Assembly (NCBI GenBank): GCA_050287725.1
Contig: JBNKCL010000064.1
Coordinates: forward strand, 1-37,425
Length of the DNA stretch: 37,425 nucleotides
DNA from: CBFDBF01 sp050287725
GTDB taxonomy: Bacteria; Pseudomonadota; Gammaproteobacteria; Chromatiales; Chromatiaceae
Direction of reading: 5' to 3'
Both the position numbers and the translations under genes were made by a program. The notes below the pieces were generated by a model, which saw nothing but the letters and a program-made list of their open reading frames with translations, was not told where the DNA came from and did not search any database. Positions 7,019-15,337 of this stretch are shown here, piece by piece. Position 1 is the first letter of the stretch, and each line of letters begins with the position of its first letter.

Positions 7019-7564
7019 ATGCACAGCGCCAACCCCGAATACGATGTCGGTCATACCCAGGTAAAACTGGCCGCCATCCCGCATGACATCTTTTTGTTTA
7101 ACATGATCGGCAACCACATCCTGATCCAGGTAATTCTGGGGGGGATGGCCAAGACCTTTCCGTATCTGCTGGCGATACCGCCCCTCATCTCCTTCACCCT
7201 GATCTGGTACACCCTATGGCGTGCTGCAAAATCCCCCCAGTGGGACACGCCTTTCATCCAGTGCCACTGGGCGGTCGCAGCCCGACGCACCCGGACGTTC
7301 CTGGTCATGCTGACCATTCTCGCCGGAGTCGGCCTGTTCGCCGCCTTCGCTCATTTCTATATGGGATTGATGCCGGAGGCGGCCATCGCGCTGGTCGGCG
7401 GCATGGGACTGTTGCCGGTGATGGTGACCATGCTGATCCTCATCATTATGGAATCGGACGCGCTGCATATGGCCAAGCACAAACGGGCGCCGCGCTGCCC
7501 CGGCATTCTGGAACAACCCGGGATTCCGCCTGTCCGCAAGGAGATTGCCGCAGAGAGCGCCTGA
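7019..7564 (+). CDS. Uncharacterised inner-membrane protein
   Basis: I do not recognise this 181-residue protein. It has a soluble N-terminus of about 25 residues (with IPHDIF), three to four hydrophobic segments (about residues 28-68 as one or two helices, 93-117 and 121-147), and a basic/proline-rich cytoplasmic-looking tail with HMAKHKRAPRCPG. Several histidines lie at membrane edges (H22, H33, H112, H153), but no cofactor motif is evident. The ATG at 7019 has a strong GAGGAGA site (7008-7014). It stands behind a good -10 box and an FNR-type palindrome, which hints at oxygen- or NO-responsive expression. Confidence 0.8.
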   Translation: MHSANPEYDVGHTQVKLAAIPHDIFLFNMIGNHILIQVILGGMAKTFPYLLAIPPLISFTLIWYTLWRAAKSPQWDTPFIQCHWAVAARRTRTFLVMLTILAGVGLFAAFAHFYMGLMPEAAIALVGGMGLLPVMVTMLILIIMESDALHMAKHKRAPRCPGILEQPGIPPVRKEIAAESA

Positions 7565-7631
7565 CCCGCCACCTGGCGACCGGCGCCGGCCTGGGCTAGG
7601 CTTCTCGGATAACCATTGACCAAACGCGAGA

Positions 7632-8183
7632 ATGACCCATCCTTTGACCGACTCCGATCTCCCCCTGATCCTGAAGGCGCTCTCTTTCGCCGCACGCAAA
7701 CACCGGGATCAGCGCCGTAAGGACGTGGAGGCCTCTCCTTACATCAACCATCCGATCGCCCTGGCCGAGGTGCTGTGCAACGAAGGCGGCATCACCGATC
7801 TGGAAGTACTCTGTGGGGCGCTGCTGCACGACACACTGGAGGACACCGATACCACCGCCGAGGAGTTGGAGCGGGAGTTCGGGGCGGTCATCCGGAAGAT
7901 CGTGGAAGAGGTCAGCGACGACAAACGACTGCCCAAACAGGAGCGCAAACGGCTGCAGGTGGAACGCGCATCGCTTGTAAGTCATCCGGCGCGACTGGTG
8001 AAACTGGCCGACAAGATCTGCAACCTGCGGGATCTGGCGGTCAGCCCGCCGGCCCGGTGGTCACGCGAACGCCAGGCTGTCTATTTCGACTGGGCCAAGG
8101 CGGTGGTGGACCAACTGCGCGGCACCCATGAGGGGTTGGAGCGTCTGTTCGATACGGCCTACCGGGAGCGCCCGAAGGAATAA
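7632..8183 (+). CDS. MESH1-like small alarmone (ppGpp) hydrolase
   Basis: A stand-alone HD domain of 183 residues, the size of MESH1-type small alarmone hydrolases and without the synthetase, TGS or ACT domains of RelA/SpoT. Metal ligands are visible in RelA/SpoT order: H40 in YINHP, H66-D67 in LLHDTLEDT, and D127 in LADKICNLRD. E70-D71 of the same motif correspond to the hydrolase catalytic pair. The expected role is cytoplasmic removal of 3'-pyrophosphate from (p)ppGpp, though some family members act on NADPH. The ATG at 7632 has only a weak GCGAGA site. The gene converges with the hemerythrin gene, the stops being 28 bases apart. Confidence 0.88.
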   Translation: MTHPLTDSDLPLILKALSFAARKHRDQRRKDVEASPYINHPIALAEVLCNEGGITDLEVLCGALLHDTLEDTDTTAEELEREFGAVIRKIVEEVSDDKRLPKQERKRLQVERASLVSHPARLVKLADKICNLRDLAVSPPARWSRERQAVYFDWAKAVVDQLRGTHEGLERLFDTAYRERPKE

Positions 8184-8210
8184 CCGCCGCGCGTTACCCT
8201 CCCCCGGTTC

Positions 8211-8783
8211 TCAGGAAATCCCGATCTCCTGGAAGAACTCCATGTATTTCTTGTCGGTACCGTTGATGTGCTGCCTGAGCCAACGGGTCAGATAGTCCGC
8301 CAGATCCGGCAGAATCTTGGAGCCCTTGGTCTCATAGACCTTTACCAGACACTCGACGTCATAGGCCATCTGGTCGTGTTGCGCCTTGTGCCCCTCATAG
8401 TCCGGGTAGTTGTGCTCCAGCATCAACTGTTCCTCCCGGGCGAAATGGCTCCGGGTGTACTCCAGCAGCTCCTGCAGGGTCTGCCGCTCGAACTCCTCGC
8501 CGGTGTCGCAAAGCACCGAGGCGCGTACGTTATTGATGAGGGCCAACAACTTCTTGTGATCCTGGTCGAAACTGTCGATCCCGGTCTTCAGATCATCCGT
8601 CCAAACCAGGAATGCGTTGCACTTGTCCGACCGGGTCAGGAAATAGTATCCCCCCAGCGCCGCCACCAGAAACCACGGTAAAAACCGATCCCAGCCCACC
8701 TCTCTGAACACCAGCAATACCGCCGTCGCCAACAGGGCATAGGCCAGCAACCGCTTTAGTCGAGCTAACAGTTTCTGAATCAC
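8211..8783 (-). CDS. Membrane-anchored bacteriohemerythrin
   Basis: The 190-residue product starts with two hydrophobic helices (about residues 10-26 and 34-49), followed by a hemerythrin domain with the full diiron ligand set: H76 in DQDHKKL, H113 and E117 (HxxxE), H132 and H136 (HxxxH), and H172 with D177 (HxxxxD). Hemerythrins bind O2 (and NO) at a non-heme diiron site; a membrane anchor suggests delivery to, or sensing near, respiratory enzymes. The start is a GTG at 8783, strongly supported by GAGGAGAGG just upstream on the minus strand. No kinase or cyclase output domain is fused. Confidence 0.92.
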   Translation of the reverse strand: MIQKLLARLKRLLAYALLATAVLLVFREVGWDRFLPWFLVAALGGYYFLTRSDKCNAFLVWTDDLKTGIDSFDQDHKKLLALINNVRASVLCDTGEEFERQTLQELLEYTRSHFAREEQLMLEHNYPDYEGHKAQHDQMAYDVECLVKVYETKGSKILPDLADYLTRWLRQHINGTDKKYMEFFQEIGIS

Positions 8784-9036
8784 GACACCTCTCCTCGAAA
8801 CCTGGTAGAACCTATTTCACACCGATCCCACACCCTGACGCAGCAGTACAGGAAAGGGATTCCTCTGCCGGCCACCGGTATACCTCGGGATCGGGAAGAA
8901 CTTATACAACGGCCGCCCGGGTTCCACAAGATCCGGAACCGCCCGGCCCGTCCTCCCCTTCCACGGCACCCCTGATTCGCCGGAAGCGTGTAGAATGGCG
9001 CCCGGGTCACGATGCCAGACATGCAGACACAGAGCG

Positions 9037-9834
9037 ATGAACGATACCCCTGACATTCTGAAAAAAATCGTCCGGCGCAAGGCAGAGGAGATCGCCGTGC
9101 GGGCGGAGACGCTGCCCCTCGACCGGTTAATCGCAAAACTGGATGGAACCGCGAATACCCGCGGATTCGCCGCCGCCCTGGAAGCCCGTATCCTTGCCGA
9201 CCAGCCGGCGGTGATCGCAGAGATCAAAAAGGCCTCTCCCAGCAAAGGGGTCTTGCGGGAACCGTTCGACCCCGCGGCAATCGCGGAAAGCTACCAACAG
9301 GGCGGGGCGACCTGCCTCTCGGTCCTCACCGATATCGACTTCTTCCAGGGCGCGGACGAGTATCTCGCCCAGGCGCGAGCCGCCTGCACCCTGCCGGTCA
9401 TCCGCAAGGATTTCATTATCGACGCCTACCAGGTATACGAAGCGCGCGCCATCGGCGCCGACTGCATCCTTCTGATCGCCGCCTGTCTCGATGACGCCCG
9501 GATGAGAGAGTTGAACGATCTGGCCCACCAGTTGGGGATGGACGTTCTGATCGAGGTACATGACAGCGCGGAACTGGAGCGGGCACTGCTCCTGCCCAAC
9601 CGCTTGCTCGGCATCAATAACCGCGACCTGCACAGTTTCGAGGTGCGGCTGGAGACCACCCTGGAGCTGCTGGATCGTATACCCGCGGAGCGGATCGTGG
9701 TAACCGAGAGCGGCATCCTCAGCCAAGCGGATGTTTTGCAAATGCGCCGACACGGGGTACACGCTTTTCTTGTGGGAGAAGCATTCATGCGGGCGCCGGA
9801 CCCGGGCGCGCGCCTGGCGGAGCTTTTCGGGTAG
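9037..9834 (+). CDS. trpC: Indole-3-glycerol-phosphate synthase
   Basis: TrpC closes the ring of CdRP to indole-3-glycerol phosphate. The 265-residue monofunctional form shows AEIKKASPSKG (about residues 61-71), RKDFIID, LIEVH, INNRDL and TESGI, the phosphate- and substrate-binding loops of the TIM barrel. The ATG at 9037 is chosen because the homologous N-terminus begins MND..ILKKIV; the upstream in-frame extension lacks similarity. The ribosome site is weak (AGAG). A TAGAAT box at 8991-8996 could be its -10. It is separated from trpD by about 3 kb of unrelated genes and so needs its own promoter. Confidence 0.96.
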   Translation: MNDTPDILKKIVRRKAEEIAVRAETLPLDRLIAKLDGTANTRGFAAALEARILADQPAVIAEIKKASPSKGVLREPFDPAAIAESYQQGGATCLSVLTDIDFFQGADEYLAQARAACTLPVIRKDFIIDAYQVYEARAIGADCILLIAACLDDARMRELNDLAHQLGMDVLIEVHDSAELERALLLPNRLLGINNRDLHSFEVRLETTLELLDRIPAERIVVTESGILSQADVLQMRRHGVHAFLVGEAFMRAPDPGARLAELFG

Positions 9835-10079
9835 GATTTCAAAAAAACCGGTAATCTTCGACCTCCGTGCAATTTCTCGCCGCGGAGCGAGCACGCCAAC
9901 CCCGACCGTTCAGCCCAAAATCCCCCAACATTCTGTAGCTTTGCTTCCCTCTTAGCGCTATGCTTGCGGCGTATATATCGGTACCGCAACTGCGGCGACC
10001 GATGGCTGTCGCCTGATTTGTGTGCTGGTTATGCGACGGTTTTCTGTTTAAACAACACACCAGATTCAGAGAACGATCG

Positions 10080-10346
10080 ATGAATATATATGTAGGAAAT
10101 CTTCCCTACAGCACCACAGGGGATGATCTGCGGGAGCTGTTTGCGACCTACGGGGAAGTAGCGAGCGCCAGCGTCATTATGGACAAATTCTCCGGCCGCT
10201 CGAAAGGGTTCGGCTTTGTGGAGATGCCGAGCCAGGCGGAAGCGGAAGCGGCCATCAAGGCACTGAACGAAAGCGATCTCAGCGGCCGTAACATCAGGGT
10301 GAACGAAGCCCGTCCGCGTACCGAACGGCCCCCGCGCGGCCATTAG
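10080..10346 (+). CDS. Single-RRM RNA-binding protein
   Basis: An 88-residue protein made almost entirely of one RNA recognition motif. RNP2 is NIYVGNL (residues 2-8) and RNP1 is KGFGFVEM, with the aromatic residues needed for stacking on RNA. The tail is short and Arg/Pro-rich (RPRTERPPRGH). Similar small RRM proteins in cyanobacteria and gammaproteobacteria are often cold-induced or RNA-localising, but the role here is unknown. The ATG at 10080 follows CAGAGAACGATCG. The 245-base gap behind trpC holds an AT-rich leader without an obvious terminator or promoter that I can define. Confidence 0.93.
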   Translation: MNIYVGNLPYSTTGDDLRELFATYGEVASASVIMDKFSGRSKGFGFVEMPSQAEAEAAIKALNESDLSGRNIRVNEARPRTERPPRGH

Positions 10347-10553
10347 TTTCGGGGGGACCGCCCCCCGGCCAGGACCGGCGCTAACGGGATTTCTCAAGGG
10401 CCGGCCCGCTCTCCTGCGTCTTTCTGGCGGTCGGGTCTCTCTCGGTTTGTCCTGGAAGCGATGCTTTCCGACCCGGCCCGCCGATTCCGGGGGGTCGCTA
10501 CCGCCGGAACCGTGTCGTCACCCCCGACCACGTCTCTCCAAGGAGAAGTAAGG

Positions 10554-11237
10554 ATGCCCATCCGAAGCCTCTTGTACCTGCTCCTGCTGCTTCCGACCGT
10601 CCTGCTTGCCGCGGAAGCACCGCTCACTTATGACCGCATCGATCTCTCGGTATCGGTCAGCCACGAGGTGGAAAACGACACTCTGGTAGCGGTGCTGTTC
10701 GCCCAAAAAGAGGGCAACGACAGCTCCCGCCTGGCGGGCGAGGTGAATCGTCTGATCGCGGCGGCGGTGCGGACCGCCAAACAACATCCCGAGGTCCAGA
10801 TACAGACCCCGGCATACCGCACCAACCCCATCTACAACAACCAGCACCTGACCGGCTGGCGGGTGTATCAGTCCATCCGGCTGGAAAGTACCGATGCAGG
10901 CGCCGTAAGCAAACTGATCGGGGAGTTGCAGCAAACCCTGGGGCTGGAATCGGTCAGCTACACCCTCTCCCCCAAGAGCCGCAAACAGGCCGAGACCCAA
11001 CTGGTGCGGGAGGGGATCGCCGCCTTCAAGCAACGGGCGCAGCTCATCAGCACCGAGATGGGGCGCCCGGGTTACCGACTGGTTCAGATGGCGGTGAACA
11101 CCTCCGGCATCTCTCCCCGGCCGTTCCTGATGCGCGAGACAAAATCGATGGCCAGTCTCTCCAGCGCCCCCGCCCTGGAGGCCGGGACCCAGCGGGTGGA
11201 GGTGACGATCAACGCCACCATCGAGTTGCAACAGTAA
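10554..11237 (+). CDS. Periplasmic SIMPL-domain (DUF541) protein
   Basis: The 227-residue product begins with a signal peptide (MPIRSLLYLLLLLPTVLLA, likely cleaved before AEAP) and then a SIMPL/DUF541 domain: an early SVSVSHEVENDTL segment, the repeated alternation of strands and helices, and a C-terminal VEVTINATIELQ strand. The family (YggE, BP26) forms ring-like assemblies in the periplasm; its function is unclear and has been linked to oxidative stress. The ATG at 10554 has AGGAG eight bases upstream (10541-10545). A GGCCC/GGGCC hairpin (11244-11261) lies between this gene and the convergent CARDB gene. Confidence 0.88.
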   Translation: MPIRSLLYLLLLLPTVLLAAEAPLTYDRIDLSVSVSHEVENDTLVAVLFAQKEGNDSSRLAGEVNRLIAAAVRTAKQHPEVQIQTPAYRTNPIYNNQHLTGWRVYQSIRLESTDAGAVSKLIGELQQTLGLESVSYTLSPKSRKQAETQLVREGIAAFKQRAQLISTEMGRPGYRLVQMAVNTSGISPRPFLMRETKSMASLSSAPALEAGTQRVEVTINATIELQQ

Positions 11238-11276
11238 CCCGAAGGCCCACGAAAAGGGGCCCCTGCGACGTTCCGG

Positions 11277-12884
11277 TTACTGGCCCTGTTCGGTCACGGT
11301 ATACGGATGGGTTCGGACGTTCGTATGGGTCCCGGTTCCGGAACAACTTTCCACCAAAGTGTTGGGGTCCTGGGATTGCGCAAGCGAACCCTGGATCACA
11401 ATGGTCCCCGTTTGCTTGTTGTTATCCTCTCGCCGCTCGACGATGTTATTCCCCGGATCCGCCTCGATGGAAAAATTCTTGCTCGGTCCCTGCGGACCCC
11501 AGGTCACATTCCGGCTTACCCGATGACTGTCCCCGGACACCAAGAGAGGAACATTCACGTTCGTACCGCCTTTCCCTTCGATCCAGATCCTGGCCGTGGT
11601 CGGCATCGACTGCTTGTCCCCGATATTTCTTATGGTTCCCCACACCTCATCCTGATGTAGCGCATTCACCACCGGGTTGACCCACATACAGGCAATCAAA
11701 TCCGGTAGACCGTCAATCACCGCATCGACCGTCATCTCGTTATCGCCCAGATGGGTCTCGACCGCAGTGGCCAGAACCGTATCCGCGTGCACGATATTCC
11801 GGTAGGTACCGGCCCGGTTGACCCGATAAAACTTCGTAAACTGGTACGGGTTGCCGAAATGCAGGTTATTGAAGGAAGAACTGAACTGATGCTCGCCCCC
11901 ATCCGGATCCCGCACCGTCAACGTAACCCTGGCGCTGTCGACCACCGTGAGGCCCATGTTGGTTACCCATCCCTGCACCCGAATGGTATCGCCGGTATTG
12001 GGGTTAGCAGGCGAAACGCTGACCCCGCTGACGCTGAGGTCTGGATTCTGGCTGTTGATACGGAAGGGATCGCTGAAATCCTCCGCCTCGCCGTCACAGG
12101 TCCGGACCTTGACGGTATAGTCGCCGGCAAGTTGTGGCGGTACGTTCCAGTGATACCCGGCCTGTCCCGGCGTATCCCGGCCCAGGACCTGCTGTGTGAT
12201 GGTGGAAACCTCATTATTGCCCTGGTAGAGGAATAGCTGGGCGCAATCGGTAGTGAGATAGCCGTGCACATCCCAGACGATGTCGTGCTGCTGCCCGGCG
12301 GTGAAAAACTCTCCCTGATGGGGAGAACTGACCTCAAGATCCCCATGGTGTGGCGGATAGTGGGGTTGCGGCGGCGGATTTCCAACCGGTGGTCTTGGGG
12401 CTACGTCGACCCGCTGCTGCTGTGTCTGGAGTGCGGGCGCAGCGTTCACAGCCCCATTGGATGCAGGTGCCGACGGCCGGCAGGATCGTAAGGCCGTCTC
12501 CCGGTCGCTAAAAAACAGCCCGTTGTTACGCACGCAATCCTGCCGGGTGAGAGACAGGACCCTGTTGTTTCTGCAACAGTAACCTTTTACCTGAGTCACC
12601 GCCGGGGCCGGAACAGGCGCCACGCCTCCACTCGTGGGTTGCCGCGTCCGGCAAATCCGCTGGATCTCGGCCTGGTCGGTCGTATAGCGCCCTTTTCGAT
12701 CCGTACAACTGCGCTCGTCACTGGAGGTGATCACTCCATTGAGACAGCAATATCCCTGGACCGGCTTGAGCACGGCCGGTGCGGTCTGGCTGCTCATAGG
12801 GGTCAGATCGGCGCCCGCGGCCGGGGAGACAGCGACAACCCCGGCAACAAACACGAGCGGCAAAACGCGTAGGATGGCATACAT
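11277..12884 (-). CDS. Secreted Cys-repeat and CARDB-domain protein
   Basis: The 535-residue product has, in order: a signal peptide (about 1-25, ending AAGA); two Cys modules (44-78 and 101-135), each with exactly CC-x12-C-x17-C spacing and starting GYCC; a Pro/His-rich linker (about 140-180); an Ig-like domain resembling the Kre9/KNH type (about 182-276); and two CARDB cell-adhesion-type Ig domains (about 281-385 and 400-510), recognised by NPDLSVSGVSVSPANPNTGD and LPDLIACMW with EDNN near the end. It is probably exported to the periplasm or surface. The start is the ATG at 12884, with GAGAGGGGGG upstream. No membrane anchor or sorting signal is evident. Confidence 0.82.
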   Translation of the reverse strand: MYAILRVLPLVFVAGVVAVSPAAGADLTPMSSQTAPAVLKPVQGYCCLNGVITSSDERSCTDRKGRYTTDQAEIQRICRTRQPTSGGVAPVPAPAVTQVKGYCCRNNRVLSLTRQDCVRNNGLFFSDRETALRSCRPSAPASNGAVNAAPALQTQQQRVDVAPRPPVGNPPPQPHYPPHHGDLEVSSPHQGEFFTAGQQHDIVWDVHGYLTTDCAQLFLYQGNNEVSTITQQVLGRDTPGQAGYHWNVPPQLAGDYTVKVRTCDGEAEDFSDPFRINSQNPDLSVSGVSVSPANPNTGDTIRVQGWVTNMGLTVVDSARVTLTVRDPDGGEHQFSSSFNNLHFGNPYQFTKFYRVNRAGTYRNIVHADTVLATAVETHLGDNEMTVDAVIDGLPDLIACMWVNPVVNALHQDEVWGTIRNIGDKQSMPTTARIWIEGKGGTNVNVPLLVSGDSHRVSRNVTWGPQGPSKNFSIEADPGNNIVERREDNNKQTGTIVIQGSLAQSQDPNTLVESCSGTGTHTNVRTHPYTVTEQGQ

Positions 12885-13024
12885 GACAACCCCCCTCTCT
12901 GTCAGCAAAGCCAAGGGGCCACCCAAAAAACAGCGCGTATCTTATGTTTCCTGAATAATGGCCCTTCCGTCAGCGCTCATCCTAAGCACACTCACTTGAT
13001 ACCAGAAACAGCCGCGCAAACCTG

Positions 13025-15079
13025 TTACGGCTTTCGCAGATCCACCGTCACCACTTTACTTTCACCAGCCGCCACGCTGAAGACGGCCTCACCTTTGGTT
13101 TCGCGATTATCCGGCACCACCGCCCTGAGCAGATAGTCGCCCGCACGCAGGATGGTGACCTGCCCGCCTTGTACGCGCCAGGCATCGGCGATCTTGGCAT
13201 GTTTTCCTTCCGCATCGGCCTTCGCCGCCAGGACTTCCCAGCCCAGCTGACCTTTGTAGGGTTGTCCGTCCAGGGTCGCGTCGATGCGCACCTCGCCGGC
13301 GTTGTATACCAGTTCCTGCTGTTGCTGCTCGCCGGGTTTGAGACTCAGGCTCAACTCGCCCTTCACGTGCCGATGATCGGCTAAGGTGCCGTGTACCAGC
13401 CAGTCACCCGCCGGCAGTAGATAAACGCCGCCGCTGTTGACGCGCCAGAAGTTGGTGAGCTCCTTGTGCGCCCCGGAGAGATCGGCCTTGGGCGATACGA
13501 TCGACCAGCCCAACTGCCCTTTGAATTCACCGCTCTGCGGTGCCAGTTTGGCGCTCAGGCGTACCGTACCGGCATTAAACACAAAATGATGAGCCTCCTC
13601 TCCATCCGGCTCCACCTTGATCTGTTTCTGAGTCTTGATATAACGGGCATCGGCGAGCTCGCCGGCGATCAACCACTCCCCGGCCGGTAACAGAAAGATA
13701 CCCCCGCTCTTGACCCGCCAGAAGTCGGTCAGTTTCTGATGCTGGCCGGAGAGGTCGGTCTTGGGCGACAACACCGTCCAGCCCAGGTCGCCCTTGAAGG
13801 CCTCCCCACCCTCGGCCAGACTGGCATCGAAACGGACCCGGCCGGCGTTAAAGACGAAGCTGTGGGCCTCTTCGCTGCCGGGCTCCACCTTGATCTGCTT
13901 CTGGGTCTTGATGTAACGGGCGTCGGCGATCTCGGCGTTGATCAGCCACTCCCCGGCCGGCAACAGAAAGACGCCGCCGCTCTTGACCCGCCAGAAGTCG
14001 GTCAGCTTCTGGTGCTGACCGGAGAGGTCGGCCTTGGGTGACAACACCGTCCAGCCCAGATCACCCTGGTAAGGTTCCCCCCCTTCCGCCAGGCTGCCAT
14101 CGAAACGCACCGTCCCGATGTCGAGCGGCAGTTGGTGCACGGCCGCCTCGCCGGCCTTGATCTCGATCTCGAATTCGCGCCGGATGTACCGGGCGTCCGA
14201 CAGCTCCGCCACGACCACGTAATTGCCGGGCGGGATATCGCGGAATACCTGGCCCGAGTTGCCGCGATAGTGCTCGGCCACCTGCTTGCGTTTGCCGTTG
14301 AGGTCTTGCTTCTTCTCCTGCACGGACCAGTTGATCGGACCCTTGAACTCGGCGCCTCCGGCGCCATAGAGGGCCACCAGTTTGATCCCCTGATCGGCCG
14401 CCGCCGGTTTCGGTTTGGGGGGCGGCGCCTCGGCCTGTTTTTTCACCTCGGTAACGGTGGTCTCCAGGGCCTTTTTCAGGCCGCCCGCATCGGATGCCGC
14501 GAGATAAAGACCGCCCGTATACTTCGCCAGACAGCGCAGGCCCGCTTCTTCATCCTGTTTGATGTCGAAACCGATGACGTGGGTGGTGAAATCGACGCCG
14601 TTGCTCTCCAACGTCTGCCCCAACTTACAGGGATCGGCCTCACAGGTCTCCTTGCCGTCGCTGACCAGGATCACGGTGGCCCGCTCTTCGGTATATTTCA
14701 GCGCCTCGGCCGCCATTCGCACCGCGTCGCTGAGCGGGGTTTTGCCCTTGGGCTGCAACTGTCCCATGGCACTGAGGATGCGCGCTTCGTTACCTTTGCC
14801 CACCGGAACCAGGATCTCGATATCGCCGCAGTCCCCCTTGCGGCGATGGCCGTAGGCGGCCAGGCCCAGTTCGATCTTGGGATCCCAGTCCTTCAAAAGC
14901 TCACGAATCGTCCGGCGGGCGATCTCGATCTTCGGCTCGCCTCCGATCTTGCCCCACATACTGCCGGAGGCATCCAGCACGATCATCGCTTTGCCGGCGG
15001 TGGGCGCATCTTCCGCCAGCGCGGGCGTCAACAGGAAAGCAAGGAACAGCAGAACGATTGTCTGAATGGTATGGCGCAT
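13025..15079 (-). CDS. Secreted VWA protein with five 91-residue repeats
   Basis: The 684-residue product has a signal peptide (about 1-22), a von Willebrand A domain (about 30-210) with a complete MIDAS motif D36-x-S38-x-S40 (DASGS) for metal-dependent ligand binding, a Pro/Lys linker (217-228), and five tandem repeats running to the C-terminus (232-684). Each repeat carries a GxxGW/WxV, a WRV and a DARYIK-like block. The second and third repeats are the most alike. The family is often labelled Ca-activated chloride channel-like, but no channel segment is present. The ATG at 15079 has GAGGGGAT upstream. It is transcribed toward the Cys-repeat/CARDB gene, suggesting a shared envelope role. 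Confidence 0.88.
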   Translation of the reverse strand: MRHTIQTIVLLFLAFLLTPALAEDAPTAGKAMIVLDASGSMWGKIGGEPKIEIARRTIRELLKDWDPKIELGLAAYGHRRKGDCGDIEILVPVGKGNEARILSAMGQLQPKGKTPLSDAVRMAAEALKYTEERATVILVSDGKETCEADPCKLGQTLESNGVDFTTHVIGFDIKQDEEAGLRCLAKYTGGLYLAASDAGGLKKALETTVTEVKKQAEAPPPKPKPAAADQGIKLVALYGAGGAEFKGPINWSVQEKKQDLNGKRKQVAEHYRGNSGQVFRDIPPGNYVVVAELSDARYIRREFEIEIKAGEAAVHQLPLDIGTVRFDGSLAEGGEPYQGDLGWTVLSPKADLSGQHQKLTDFWRVKSGGVFLLPAGEWLINAEIADARYIKTQKQIKVEPGSEEAHSFVFNAGRVRFDASLAEGGEAFKGDLGWTVLSPKTDLSGQHQKLTDFWRVKSGGIFLLPAGEWLIAGELADARYIKTQKQIKVEPDGEEAHHFVFNAGTVRLSAKLAPQSGEFKGQLGWSIVSPKADLSGAHKELTNFWRVNSGGVYLLPAGDWLVHGTLADHRHVKGELSLSLKPGEQQQQELVYNAGEVRIDATLDGQPYKGQLGWEVLAAKADAEGKHAKIADAWRVQGGQVTILRAGDYLLRAVVPDNRETKGEAVFSVAAGESKVVTVDLRKP
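13028..14386 (-). repeat. Five tandem ~273-base coding repeats
   Basis: In-frame units of about 91 codons: unit 1 at 14114-14386, unit 2 at 13841-14113, unit 3 at 13568-13840, unit 4 at 13295-13567, and unit 5 (89 codons) at 13028-13294. Units 2 and 3 differ at only about a dozen residues and share long identical DNA stretches, indicating a recent duplication or gene conversion. Units 1 and 5 are the most diverged. Confidence 0.85.
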
Positions 15080-15337
15080 TGTGATCCCCTCGTTCGCCCA
15101 TCTTGTAGGTATTTTTCAGGTCGGCGGACGGAAGACAACCGTCGTCTCAAGATCCCCTTCCCCGGGCAGGTCAGAACAGAGACCGCAATGGGCGTTTTTT
15201 CGATCTCCATACTTGCGTCGTTGGGTTTCCGGCCCTGCCGGCGTCACCACTGTTTTGATAATGCCCGAACCAAACCCCTTTTCCAACCTCACGCCCCCAT
15301 CGCGGGCACGGCAATCGTCGGACCCGTCGAATCGTCG

